NCBI GenBank assembly: GCA_013115125.1
Contig: JABANN010000426.1
Coordinates: forward strand, 1 to 30,129
Direction of reading: 5' to 3'
Origin: Perkinsus olseni
Taxonomy: Eukaryota > Perkinsozoa > Perkinsida
DNA: 30,129 bases
Below, piece after piece: positions 19,501 to 27,510 of this stretch; within the stretch, counting starts at the first letter, position 1; every line of letters begins with the position of its first letter. A model generated the notes under the pieces. That model searched no databases. It saw only the letters and a program-made list of their open reading frames with translations, and was not told the DNA's origin. The translations under genes and the position numbers were made by a program.

Positions 19501-19546
19501 TACTACCGAAAAGGCTTCCGCCGCTACTCGAACCTCCGCCGAACAT
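16505..19546 (-). CDS. NUP62: FG nucleoporin of the Nup62/Nsp1 type
   Basis: Central-channel nucleoporin of the nuclear pore. Fourteen exons: 19546-19507, 19464-19135, 19080-19000, 18724-18629, 18580-18290, 18244-17990, 17937-17893, 17658-17528, 17501-17472, 17449-17336, 17203-17016, 16833-16761, 16715-16582, 16535-16505. The phases close to give 612 aa. Residues 1 to ~365 form an FG domain of about two dozen GLFG motifs spaced by Ala/Ser/Gly/Pro linkers. The C-terminal ~230 residues are coiled coil aligning with the Nup62 C-terminal domain: VEKWDEVLIQFNQYGSEVL, SKLIQATRELRALDAQHVQL, SALASIAGQQQSLGELLEDV, SGQLDDMERQLEELM, LQSLVKILNIHQRSLEHI. GLFG-type repeats are more typical of Nup98-like proteins; Nup62/Nsp1 usually has FxFG. 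The linker exon 17937-17893, the exon 17658-17528 and the 17203 acceptor are the least certain. Confidence 0.87.
16834..17015 (-). other. Nucleoporin intron containing a truncated tRNA-like element (16863-16911)
   Basis: The 182-nt intron reads, on the minus strand (sense), GGCAGCGAGTGGTAAGC followed directly by GGAGATCCCGGGTTCGAATC and CTGGCGTGGGC. The first part resembles a tRNA D-arm / A box (GCNNAGTGG); the second is a near-perfect T-arm with B box GGTTCGAATCC and a 5-bp stem CCGGG/CCTGG (one G-U pair), then a 7-nt acceptor-like strand. The anticodon arm and 5' acceptor strand are missing, so it is not a functional tRNA gene. It looks like a tRNA-derived relic or SINE head. Confidence 0.55.
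17659..17892 (-). other. 234-nt intron between FG and coiled-coil parts of the nucleoporin
   Basis: This interval, sense on the minus strand from GTGTGGGAG to GGTTAG, separates the FG domain from the coiled coil. It might contain one further exon (a phase-compatible stretch near 17840-17770 reads GSSGRTGRPAVKGEICVQSD), but nothing in it resembles Nup62, so it is left as intron. Confidence 0.4.
18725..18999 (-). other. 275-nt intron inside the FG-repeat array
   Basis: By far the longest intron of the FG array, with donor GTAAGAGC directly after a GLFG-G codon and acceptor GAGCTCTCAG. It holds no FG sequence. Both boundaries fall at the same repeat position and phase as the other FG-array introns. 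Confidence 0.6.
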
Positions 19547-19702
19547 TATTGTAGAAGAGGAGGCTCCGTAGTTGGACAACACACAATTCTGGCAAGAGGA
19601 TAGCAAAGGCCACCCCAACACTACAAAGAGGTGGCAGAAATGTGGTATTCAATCGTTAGACAAATTACACAGGCAATCCCGCAAGCAACTTCCAGGGTAC
19701 AA
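19547..19702. promoter_or_regulatory. Short spacer between Vps24 and Nup62
   Basis: 156 nt separate the Vps24 stop from the nucleoporin ATG on the same strand and must hold both the 3' end of one transcript and the 5' leader (and any promoter) of the next. No TATA-like or terminator-like motif is evident. Confidence 0.3.
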
Positions 19703-20675
19703 TCATAGTGCATTAAGCCGCCGCTCCAACTCGGCCTCCTCGGATGCCTGACAGACCGCGACCAGCTGAACGGAACCAAGCACCACCTGGTGACACATAC
19801 CTGCTGCGCCGACAGCTTGACCTTGCCAGAGGGGACTTTCTGACCAGCCGGAAGAGCTCCATGGGCCGCAGAGGGGACCTGCAGAAAGGATACTACAGAC
19901 TACTGAAAAGGCAAGGGCGTGATGCTACTACGTTAGCTATGGTGTCCACGGCAAGCTCCTCGAGGACCTTATTAACCTCCTGGTCCGTGGCCTCGTCAAT
20001 GTCCACATCCTAACAACATGGTATAGACAACAGCGCTCTACCTTCCCTCTACTACATCAACTGCATCCAGAGTGTCGGTCATGACTCCCTCGATGACGCC
20101 CAAGTTCTCCATCTCCTTCGCCATACCCTCCATGGTCTCCATCAACTCAGGTAGCTTGATCAGAGACGACATAGCCTGCATTATCTACCACCACACCGCC
20201 ATCAAGAACGACTCCACCGTCACCGTCCGACCTGCGTCGAGCCCGCCACTGCCTCCCCCATCTTCATAGTCATCGCCGCCTGCTGCAGCTGCATGCTGAT
20301 GCTGTTCATCTGCGCCTTTGCCGTCAACATCCGGTCTCGCGTCTTCCTCGTCCGTACAATCTAGTGATACCATCGCACCTCCGGGACGATCCCCAAAGGA
20401 CTGCTACCTCCTTCGCCAGTATCCTCACGCTGGTGACTTCCTTCTTCTTAGCCAAGCCCTTGATCTCCAGCTCAACCTTCTTTTCTTCTCGCTCCATCTT
20501 GCCGCATTCTCGGTCGATTTTCCTCATCTCTGACCGCAAGCTGCGCTGCCACGCCCTGGGGTTACCGGCGGTCCTCTCGAGAATAGTTGAAAGTGTGGTA
20601 CTACCGTGCCTGCTCTTTGCTCATCGCCTGCTGCTGGGGCTTTGTCGTGCGGGTGCCGAAGAAGTTGAACTTCAT
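19703..20675 (-). CDS. VPS24: ESCRT-III subunit Vps24/CHMP3
   Basis: ESCRT-III subunit that assembles on endosomal membranes for multivesicular-body budding and other membrane scission. Seven exons: 20675-20605, 20540-20408, 20360-20232, 20184-20056, 20009-19932, 19878-19801, 19747-19703, giving 220 aa, the usual CHMP3 length (~222). The N-terminus MKFNFFGTRTTKP matches the short hydrophobic Vps24 start. The basic helix RLRSEMRKIDRECGKMEREE aligns with the diagnostic Vps24 block, followed by LAKEIVRTRKTRDRMLTAKA, SSLIKLPELMETMEGMAKEM and an acidic region (DVDIDEATDQEVNKVLEELA). The C-terminal EEAELERRLNAL fits the MIM1 motif that binds Vps4 MIT domains. It is divergent from a long plus-strand frame 118 nt away. 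Confidence 0.93.
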
Positions 20676-20793
20676 TCTCGCCCAATAGAAACTGAATCGG
20701 CACCCCCACTGTGAGGAGAAGCCGAGAATTGGCTCCACAGATACCGCGAGCGCCTACACATTGATCTGAACTAGAACACAACAAAACGGGCCG
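20676..20793. promoter_or_regulatory. Candidate bidirectional promoter region
   Basis: 118 nt lie between the Vps24 ATG (minus) and the ATG of the 255-codon plus-strand frame. If that frame is a gene, this is a shared divergent promoter. No core promoter motif is visible. Confidence 0.25.
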
Positions 20794-21561
20794 ATGGAAG
20801 CATTGCCAGAGTGCATCATGACCCGTATGAAGAGTCCGGTGACAAGAGGCATCCGGGAGGGAAGTTCGACGCCACGTCACGTCCGGCAAGAACGGCAGTG
20901 CTACCGAGGAACACCGATTCGACCGCCCTCTCAGAAAGACAAAAGGGTCCTACAGCGGAGCAGAACGACGAGCATGGAATTTGAAGCTGAGGCTTTTGGC
21001 AGACTTGTCACAAAAGTAGGAAGCCTCGTTGAACTGCCTCGTTGTTCGCCCCAAGTGCACCAAACGCCAACACCTCGCGAGCTGGTACGAAAGCGCGGAC
21101 CACTAGTATGCAGTATTGGCGTGATGACAGCCGGCGACGCCCTCTGTGCCGTGAGACGTGGCGATTATACCAGGTACAGCACGATGTATAGAAAAGCGTC
21201 CATTTTTACGCTAGGTGTGAAGAGTACTGTACGACTAAGTCGGGGTATGGAGAGAGTAGGCTCCCTTCTCAAGAAGAGCACTCCCACTCTCCGATCTGAT
21301 ACTGGAGGACAGGCTGCAATGCAGCCGTGGTCGGTTGACACGCCCAACTCGTCGGACACATCCCAGATTTCCCTCGAGCTGCGCGACAGATCTCTGAACA
21401 CACCAAGCGACCACCAACTTCCTGCATGCCAGCGCCCATTTGAGTATACCAAAACTTACTCTCCTAGAGGTATCAACGATGGTCTAGCGGAGAGGCAAAG
21501 CAACCCTACTGTGAGCACCACGATACTGCCGACAGCCGCTGACTCGCCAGCGGCTCCCTAA
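20794..21561 (+). CDS. Hypothetical intronless protein, 255 aa
   Basis: A 768-nt frame without stop, the longest frame in the window outside the recognised genes. Composition is basic and rich in Ser, Thr, Pro and Arg (RTTSMEFEAEAFGRLVTKV, TRYSTMYRKASIFTLGVKS), without membrane segments or a recognised domain. The true start could be an internal Met such as MEFEAEAFG or MTAGDALCAV. The complementary strand has shorter frames only. It could be a lineage-specific gene or a chance open frame; length favours the former moderately. Confidence 0.45.
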   Translation: MEALPECIMTRMKSPVTRGIREGSSTPRHVRQERQCYRGTPIRPPSQKDKRVLQRSRTTSMEFEAEAFGRLVTKVGSLVELPRCSPQVHQTPTPRELVRKRGPLVCSIGVMTAGDALCAVRRGDYTRYSTMYRKASIFTLGVKSTVRLSRGMERVGSLLKKSTPTLRSDTGGQAAMQPWSVDTPNSSDTSQISLELRDRSLNTPSDHQLPACQRPFEYTKTYSPRGINDGLAERQSNPTVSTTILPTAADSPAAP

Positions 21562-22228
21562 TACTACCCTTACCGGCCCGTTCACGGACTACAGGAACCC
21601 TGAAAGATCTTCGGCAGCTCCAATTAACCTTCCCCGCATCTTGCAACGGCTGAATGGTGATCTGACCTAACGACACTAACAAGTTCAACCGCGTTACGCG
21701 CTAAAACCCTACACGTCAACTTCCTCGCCGTTACGTTCTAGGATGATACGGCAAAACCAGCGAGCTCTCGAAAGGGATGACCAGAGACAAAGAGGCTATC
21801 ACAGCCACTCGGCAATCCTGGGTAAGAGAACACCGACGTTGGTTGCTTTCATAATACAGACCAGTCCTTGTGTGAGAAACTCCATCTCTCAATTGATAAA
21901 AACAGGTGCGGCGGGGGCTACCCACACCGAGACAAAAAACAGTACAATTATCCTTAACGTTAACAGCTACGTCGAGTTAGCATAAGAGCATAAGATTGAA
22001 CTAATGTTACATATAGTTCACGTTGGTAAGGTAAAACAATCTGCCCGCCCCAACCACATAAGACAACCTGAAGATACCTCCAAGTTTTCAGGTATCCTGC
22101 CGGCGACAGCACAGAAGTAGTGGCTTTGTGACAGGACAAGGGAGATGTCGCCATGGAGATTAGTGAGGGAAGCCTAGGGCGACCAACGGCTGATTCAGAT
22201 GGCTAATAACAGCGACGTACCACAAGCT
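21562..22228. other. Spacer between the hypothetical ORF and SLC19 gene
   Basis: About 670 nt with convergent gene ends on both sides. Only short frames, no repeat shared with the rest of the window, no RNA gene recognised. Confidence 0.5.
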
Positions 22229-23599
22229 TCATTTACAAACGACTGTTATGCCGGCTCTCAACCTCCTCCTATTGAAATTATACAGGAAGGCCCATAGAGT
22301 AAAAATGACAGTAAAAGTAGCAACAACAGCCCAGAGGCCCTTGTACATAACAGTAATCCTCAACCTCAACAGTGTGAGGCCGATGAACGTTAATAAGGCC
22401 TGAAGTCCGTAGCAGAAGATGTTGTTGATCATGCACAACATGGCATACAGGTTTTCGCCGCCATTTTCGACCGTAGTATCCTTCATAACACGGCCGTTTT
22501 CTGCCTGGACAAAGGCATTGACGAAATAGTAAGTAGTAAAGTAGATAACAAATGAGCTGCACATGGGTATGATCTTCTCCCACCAAGCCATCACGGTTAC
22601 TGCGATCAATGAGAACCAAGCAAACACTCCCACTGTCAAATGAGGATGCTTTTCTGCCCAGTTCGAGAGACGCTTGTACGAGGCGACCAAGGCCGAGCAT
22701 GTGCCGAAGACTTGGGAAATAGCGACTACCGTACCGTTGTAGTTGGGCACGCCATCACGCGTAGCAATGACATCATAGAGGGAGGTCTCGTAGCCATAGA
22801 GGATACCGTAACAGGCTGCTGCTCCGATCCACCATATGATGATGATCAGATACGGTATGTGACCATAAGACAACTTCAACGTCTTCTTCACCTCAGAAGG
22901 ACGAGGCGCCTTAGGCCTGTCGACAGCCGTTAAGAAGAAGACCACCACGGCCGAGGCACAGAGAGAGGCCATAGACACATACAGTAGAACATCGTAACTC
23001 AGGCCCCACTGGTTCAACATCAGGTCACCGAGAACTCCTGAGGAGCCGTGAGAGCTCACGTGGCAGGCTAAGGTATAGGAAGCTATCCTCTGATAATCCT
23101 TCTTGGCGACCAAGTGAAAGATGTAACCATAGAAGATAACCTCGGCAGCAGACCCGCAGGCGTAACATGCTTGGCAAAGTTGCATTTGCCAAACCTCGGT
23201 ACCAAACAACAGCAGCAGTCTCGTAGCCACTCTCCCGAGTGACCCGCAGAAAAGGACAATTCGACAACCGAGGAACTCCGCAATAAAACCCGAAATGAAA
23301 ATGAGGACCAATGACGAGTAAGTCCAAACAGGAAAGATCTCGTTGTTGATCTGGGCTTCGGTGAATCCCTTCACCTGCCTCAGGAACGCTGGTAGATGAG
23401 GCTCAGGGGGTTTGAACTCCAACAAAAATATGTACAGGCAGACCTTAAACGCCTCTTTCTTGAAACGCTGGCTGAGACGTATGTCTTTCACGGACTCAAC
23501 GGACTCGTCCACCTCGACTTCATTGGTATCATCACCGCTGTCGACCTCGGAATCGGATACCGTAGCCACCTTCAGACGATTGTGATGTGCCATGCCCAT
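22229..23599 (-). CDS. SLC19-family carrier (reduced folate / thiamine transporter type), intronless
   Basis: Polytopic membrane transporter of 456 aa in one exon. After a ~45-residue acidic cytoplasmic N-terminus the SLC19 core begins: CLYIFLLEFKPPEPHLPAFL corresponds to the conserved first segment with its RPSEPFLTPYL block, NEIFPVWTYSSLVLIFI to the hallmark NEIFPVWTYSYLVLL, and LLLLFGTEVWQMQLCQACYA to the LLLFGTGVLQMQLVEFFYG region. About 12 hydrophobic segments follow, ending at a basic tail (NFNRRRLRAG). SLC19 members import reduced folates or thiamine; the substrate cannot be told from sequence alone. Two in-frame ATGs (23599 and 23593) are equivalent choices. Absence of introns contrasts with the neighbouring intron-rich genes. 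Confidence 0.9.
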   Translation of the reverse strand: MGMAHHNRLKVATVSDSEVDSGDDTNEVEVDESVESVKDIRLSQRFKKEAFKVCLYIFLLEFKPPEPHLPAFLRQVKGFTEAQINNEIFPVWTYSSLVLIFISGFIAEFLGCRIVLFCGSLGRVATRLLLLFGTEVWQMQLCQACYACGSAAEVIFYGYIFHLVAKKDYQRIASYTLACHVSSHGSSGVLGDLMLNQWGLSYDVLLYVSMASLCASAVVVFFLTAVDRPKAPRPSEVKKTLKLSYGHIPYLIIIIWWIGAAACYGILYGYETSLYDVIATRDGVPNYNGTVVAISQVFGTCSALVASYKRLSNWAEKHPHLTVGVFAWFSLIAVTVMAWWEKIIPMCSSFVIYFTTYYFVNAFVQAENGRVMKDTTVENGGENLYAMLCMINNIFCYGLQALLTFIGLTLLRLRITVMYKGLWAVVATFTVIFTLWAFLYNFNRRRLRAGITVVCK

Positions 23600-24364
23600 T
23601 ACAATTCAACAACGTGATTGACGAGGAAGAGAGTGATGGTAATAGTCAAAGAGTCTGTATCAGAGCCTCGAGTGCTCTGTCTAACCTCTAGCATTTACTT
23701 GTGTGCGCTAGTGCAGAGTTATGCGTCACTGCGACAGCAAGAGGTTGGGGGGAATGCCAGAGAGCAAGCCCCTAACTCAGGGTTTGAGAGAAGGTCTCGC
23801 AAGAGAGCAAATTCAAGCAAGTGCGCGAATGATGGAAGAATGGGTGTGTTCCGGTACCGCAACCGCATTGTACCGGCGTACCAGGGCTTCCATAGTCATA
23901 GAGCGTGACAAGTCTCACTGCGATTGCTGACTTGGCACTGTTCCGAATAAGGAAACGGGCCTCGATCGGTCTTAAATCGTCAAACTTGTGATGATCGGGT
24001 CTGATTCCCCGGATATTTGCGCCCTCCTTCCCCGCAACAGTTCGACGTTGGGCAGTGCAATTACGAGTGGCTCTGCCCGAGGGATTCTGTGATAGAGATG
24101 ACGACACAAGACTTGATGGGTTTCTTCCTCAGTATTAGTCCGAAACCTTAACGCTTAAGATAAGATTCCTCTCAAACGAGGCTTTCGCTCTGAGGCGACG
24201 TCGGACGCGCTGTCCGGTAGCGAAATCCCCACACCATTCTGTTAGCAGATACGGGAACTTCTCATAGCCACTATCTTAAGGGCGTGAGAAGGGTACGAGG
24301 ATCTTGTATAGAAACTTCCTATGGAATGGGCCTCAACACAGAGGCGTGTGTACGTGTATGGCAG
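23600..24364. other. Spacer upstream of SLC19; unresolved coding potential
   Basis: 765 nt containing the presumed SLC19 promoter. A plus-strand frame from about 23721 to 23930 (LTQGLREGLAREQIQASARM ..) has a helical, protein-like composition and could be a first exon of the gene whose terminal exon is at 24365, but no consistent splice path was found. Confidence 0.3.
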
Positions 24365-24537
24365 GTTTGGCCTATATGTTGTACCGGAGAGCTCGCCCGC
24401 CCCTCAGCGACGATGATGCCTACAGACCCAGAGGTACTCGGCCGCCTCAAACATATGACGGGAATTTCCGTTCGAAGATTCTGAACTTCAGAACTCGTGG
24501 CATCTCAGTCTCCAAGAGGGTCCAGAATCTGAAGTGA
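24365..24537 (+). CDS. Possible terminal exon of an unrecognised small gene
   Basis: After an acceptor-like TATGGCAG the frame reads GLAYMLYRRARPPLSDDDAY and continues with a basic C-terminus ending SVSKRVQNLK-stop at 24537. A short hydrophobic start followed by Arg/Pro-rich, then basic sequence suggests a small membrane-associated protein tail. Upstream exons were not identified and the family is unknown. Confidence 0.35.
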
Positions 24538-25719
24538 ATTCTTCCGGCCGTGAAGAGCGGTTTCGCAAGAGCGTGGAACCACGATTAACAAGTTTTCGGC
24601 GCCCGAAATAGTTTTAGTTCGCTCCACGACTTTGACGACCTGGCGGAGCAGATAAGAGGAAAACTCGGCATACACAACTACTTCCCCAGAAAATCCACGT
24701 CTGCCGAGTTACAGGGTCTATTTCAAAAGTCTCCTTAAACGAGGCCTTCTTGAACCTCTTGGGCCTATTTCAAAAGTCTCCTTAAAGAGGACTTCTTGAA
24801 GTTCTTAAGCGTGAAACGGCTGGATTTTTCTTAATCCGAGTTCACAAGACCGCCTCAATAACCTAAAGAAGGCTTCCTTTATCCATCTGCTTCCTACGAG
24901 CTAAGAAGCACTCCCTTAAGAACGCTTCATGAGGCAAAAAAGCACCACCTTCTTTCCCAGTTCAATGAAATTCAATGCCTCAATGAATTAGCGCGGGTTT
25001 CAACGCGGGTTCAATCAGGACACCTATTTCTTGATGAGTTTTATGGCTTGAGAAGCTGAATAAGGCTTCTTAAGGTATAAGAAGTCAGCATTGACGAAGG
25101 AAAATCTTTTGAAACAGGCTGTGCTTCTTTCTCATACCTCAAGAAGTGCTTCTTGAGCGAGACTTTGCAATAGGCCCACAAGCTGGAACGCATCCGCATC
25201 GCAGTGAATAGATCGATTTGCCGCGCGCAGCAACTTGAGTCACGCGCCACAAAATTCCCAGAAGCGACTGAATTTCGACGCGGCGTATCTTTGACAAGTA
25301 AGGGTCAGTGCAGGGTTCTCAATGCGAATGCCAGTGACTGTCCGTAAAATCTTATGACAATACGTAACATAATCTAAATCTTTTTGATAATTCAATGGTA
25401 CAGATCGCGTGTTAATGCGTATTGAGCGATGTAGAAGATAGCACGTCAAACCCCCTTACGTTCACCGCTCGCATGTTGGTATAAAAACTGCACTGAATAA
25501 AGACCACCACTCCTTAGGATCCAATGGGCGGTGCCTTTCAAAGAGTTGATAGCGACCCATGATTTACTGGGTGTGTGGTATAACCTCATGGCGTACCTGG
25601 CGTTGTGGCTTATGTCACTCGTACCGTTTCGACAGCCGCTGATCTGTTGAACGCTTTCAGTTCATACTTCAGTAGTCCTTCCGTCCCGCACAGTTTCTCT
25701 CTCGGCCGAGGAAGACCGA
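24538..25719. other. Spacer upstream of amino-acid transporter 1
   Basis: About 1.2 kb without a supported gene. Its middle part is the composite repeat at 24714-25177. A TATAAAA sequence (25480-25486) lies about 240 nt before the transporter ATG; whether Perkinsozoa use such boxes is uncertain. Confidence 0.45.
24714..25177. repeat. Composite element with direct and inverted repeats
   Basis: A ~40-nt unit GGG(T/C)CTATTTCAAAAGTC.. followed by CTCCTTAAA and ending in CTTCTTGAA occurs at 24714-24754 and again at 24761-24800 (47-nt period). A third, inverted copy lies at 25139-25177 (complement GGGCCTATTGCAAAGTCTCG.., ending in CTTCTTGAG), and a fragment of a fourth inverted copy lies at about 25101-25120 (complement CCTGTTTCAAAAG). 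The interior is full of AAGAAG / CTTCTT hairpin-forming motifs. The arrangement resembles a small non-autonomous DNA element (MITE-like) with decayed inverted ends; no target-site duplication or transposase was seen. Confidence 0.6.
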
Positions 25720-26976
25720 ATGACCACCAATGAATTAGTCAGCGTGGAGAAGTCGTCGTACCGCCTCGTCAATGCTCCTTCGGGCACAGTCTTCACTTGC
25801 TGGACGGCCCTGTCCAAAACCATGATAGGCACGGGTATGCTTGCTCTTGCCTACGGCTTCTCAAAGTGCGGTTGGGTGTTGGGCTTCGTTCTCCTGATTC
25901 TTTCCGGAGTCGGTGCTTGCTTCACTTTACATCTGCTCAACATACTGGCGATGAGATCATCAACCCGTCATGTCTCATTTTTTACGATTGCCGAGTCTTG
26001 TGCTCCCTGGTCCCGATGGATCGTAGACGTCGCCATCGCTGTGAAGTGCATAGGGGTCGGCATATCTTACACTCAAGTGTCTGGTGACACAATCTCACAT
26101 GTCATTGGTGTCTGGTCCAACCACGCCCCCGACGACACCCTTCGACGTGCAATGGTCGTCCTCGCAGTGCTCGCGCTGGCATCACCCGTATGCTTCGCTC
26201 GGAGCATCTCCAAAACCGTCATCGTCAATGTCTTGGGCTTACTGGCTATCACCTATGTAGTCGTCCTTGCGGTCGCACTCACCGACTACAACAGCGGTGC
26301 CGTCACCCGCTGGGATCTACCACCTACTGCTTCCTTCTCGTCTGTCTTGTCCGTTGTTCCAACATTTATATTTGCTTTTACGTGTCATCAGAATATACTT
26401 CTTTGCGCTGAAGACATGAAGGATCATTCTCAACGCAAGTTGGATGTCGTTGCCTTCGCGTCCGAAGCGGCAGCTCTTGTACTATTTATACCGGCTATAA
26501 TTTTCCCCTACCTTGACTTCGGTGAAAACACCAGGTCCAACGTTGTTCTGGATTACGATGTGGAGCACAATATCGCTGTGCAAGTGGGCTACCTGTTCTT
26601 GGGAATCGCTGAGGCGGCTGCCTACCCTCTGCAGCTTTTCCCTGCCCGCAAGTCTCTCTTAGTTTTGTTGACACGAGCACAACCCATCAGCCCGAAGGCG
26701 GAGTTTAGATTCAGAATTATTCTCACAACCTTTATTCTCATTTTGACAGCTGGAATCGCCGTGTCGGTCCGAAGTCTCGGGGTAACTTTATCGTTTGTTG
26801 GTATCATCGGCTCCAACACCATCTGCTTTATCATGCCGACTTTCTTCTACTGCATCACGATGCACAAAGCAGACGCGAAGAAGGGGCTCAAATGGATTTT
26901 ATCGGCTGTCGTTTTCCTTACGACTGTGGCTTTACTGCCGATCTGTCTCTCGGCTGTCATCATCAGTCTTCTCTAG
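25720..26976 (+). CDS. AAAP-family amino-acid transporter 1, intronless
   Basis: 418-aa polytopic membrane protein of the amino acid/auxin permease superfamily (Aa_trans; SLC36/SLC38/AVT-like). The signature first segment TMIGTGMLALAYGFSKCGW carries the small-residue unwound helix typical of LeuT-fold carriers. About 11 membrane segments follow, including the conserved LSVVPTFIFAFTCHQNIL and a late segment SLGVTLSFVGIIGSN. It imports neutral or other amino acids across plasma or vacuolar membrane; substrate and location are unknown. The ATG at 25720 follows a CACAG acceptor-like site by 27 nt. The next gene downstream is a close paralogue in the same orientation, so this is a tandem duplication. 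Confidence 0.92.
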   Translation: MTTNELVSVEKSSYRLVNAPSGTVFTCWTALSKTMIGTGMLALAYGFSKCGWVLGFVLLILSGVGACFTLHLLNILAMRSSTRHVSFFTIAESCAPWSRWIVDVAIAVKCIGVGISYTQVSGDTISHVIGVWSNHAPDDTLRRAMVVLAVLALASPVCFARSISKTVIVNVLGLLAITYVVVLAVALTDYNSGAVTRWDLPPTASFSSVLSVVPTFIFAFTCHQNILLCAEDMKDHSQRKLDVVAFASEAAALVLFIPAIIFPYLDFGENTRSNVVLDYDVEHNIAVQVGYLFLGIAEAAAYPLQLFPARKSLLVLLTRAQPISPKAEFRFRIILTTFILILTAGIAVSVRSLGVTLSFVGIIGSNTICFIMPTFFYCITMHKADAKKGLKWILSAVVFLTTVALLPICLSAVIISLL

Positions 26977-27510
26977 CCTCGCACGGAGGTGGAATTTTTT
27001 ATAAGGACCTTTCCGTCTGTCCAGCTGTCGGTGTTTTCTTGTTTCATGAGGGACGTAACTGTAACTCTTGATCTTATCAGAATTCTTATCTGCCCGATCG
27101 ATGCGTGTTTGGTTTGACTCGAGGGAGGTATGGGGATGTCGAGGGGGCATCTCACTCTGCCGGACTCGAGTGTAGATGGATCACTGCTGGGAACTGTCTT
27201 CGATGCCTTGCAGGTGTGTGTGAGTGAGCACTCAGTGGGGCGCTTGTTAACGAGGAGAATGTATGCTCATGTGTATCCCGCAGTCCAGAGTAGTTGACAA
27301 GTATTGAACTGTTGCAGTTCAATACTGGTAAGGGACGGTCTAGTTGTGTCTCCATCTGATTTCGAACCTTAGCGTGCTGCTTTGGGCATGCGTGCACTTT
27401 TTCTTGGTTATCCCCCTTCTTGAGTTGGTCCATTGGCGTGCGGTCTTACCCTAGGTCAATATTGGAAACACTTGCCTTCCTTCTTAGTCTTTCGTCCCTT
27501 CAGAGTTGCA
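26977..27510 (+). other. Spacer between the two amino-acid transporters
   Basis: 534 nt that hold the 3' end of transporter 1 and the promoter of transporter 2. The one marked feature is the perfect palindrome at 27300-27326. No similarity to the upstream region of transporter 1 was noticed beyond a short CAGTTCA(A)TACT resemblance (25659-25669), so the upstream sequences have diverged more than the coding regions. Confidence 0.5.
27300..27326. promoter_or_regulatory. Perfect 12-bp inverted repeat upstream of transporter 2
   Basis: AGTATTGAACTG and its exact complement CAGTTCAATACT are separated by TTG, ending about 185 nt before the ATG of transporter 2. This could be a dimeric-factor binding site, a hairpin in a 5' leader, or a small foldback. 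No T-run follows. The symmetry is seen directly; function is inference. Confidence 0.55.

Noticed and set aside
23559-23572. ACCGTAGCCACCTT resembling the start of the dinozoan spliced leader
   Set aside because: It lies inside the SLC19 coding sequence on the opposite strand, lacks the GGCTCAAG end, and is explained by the codons of the protein.
23618-23930. Candidate gene or retroelement fragment upstream of SLC19
   Set aside because: Protein-like in composition but no recognisable gag, RT or other domain, no LTR or terminal repeat, and no splice-consistent extension.
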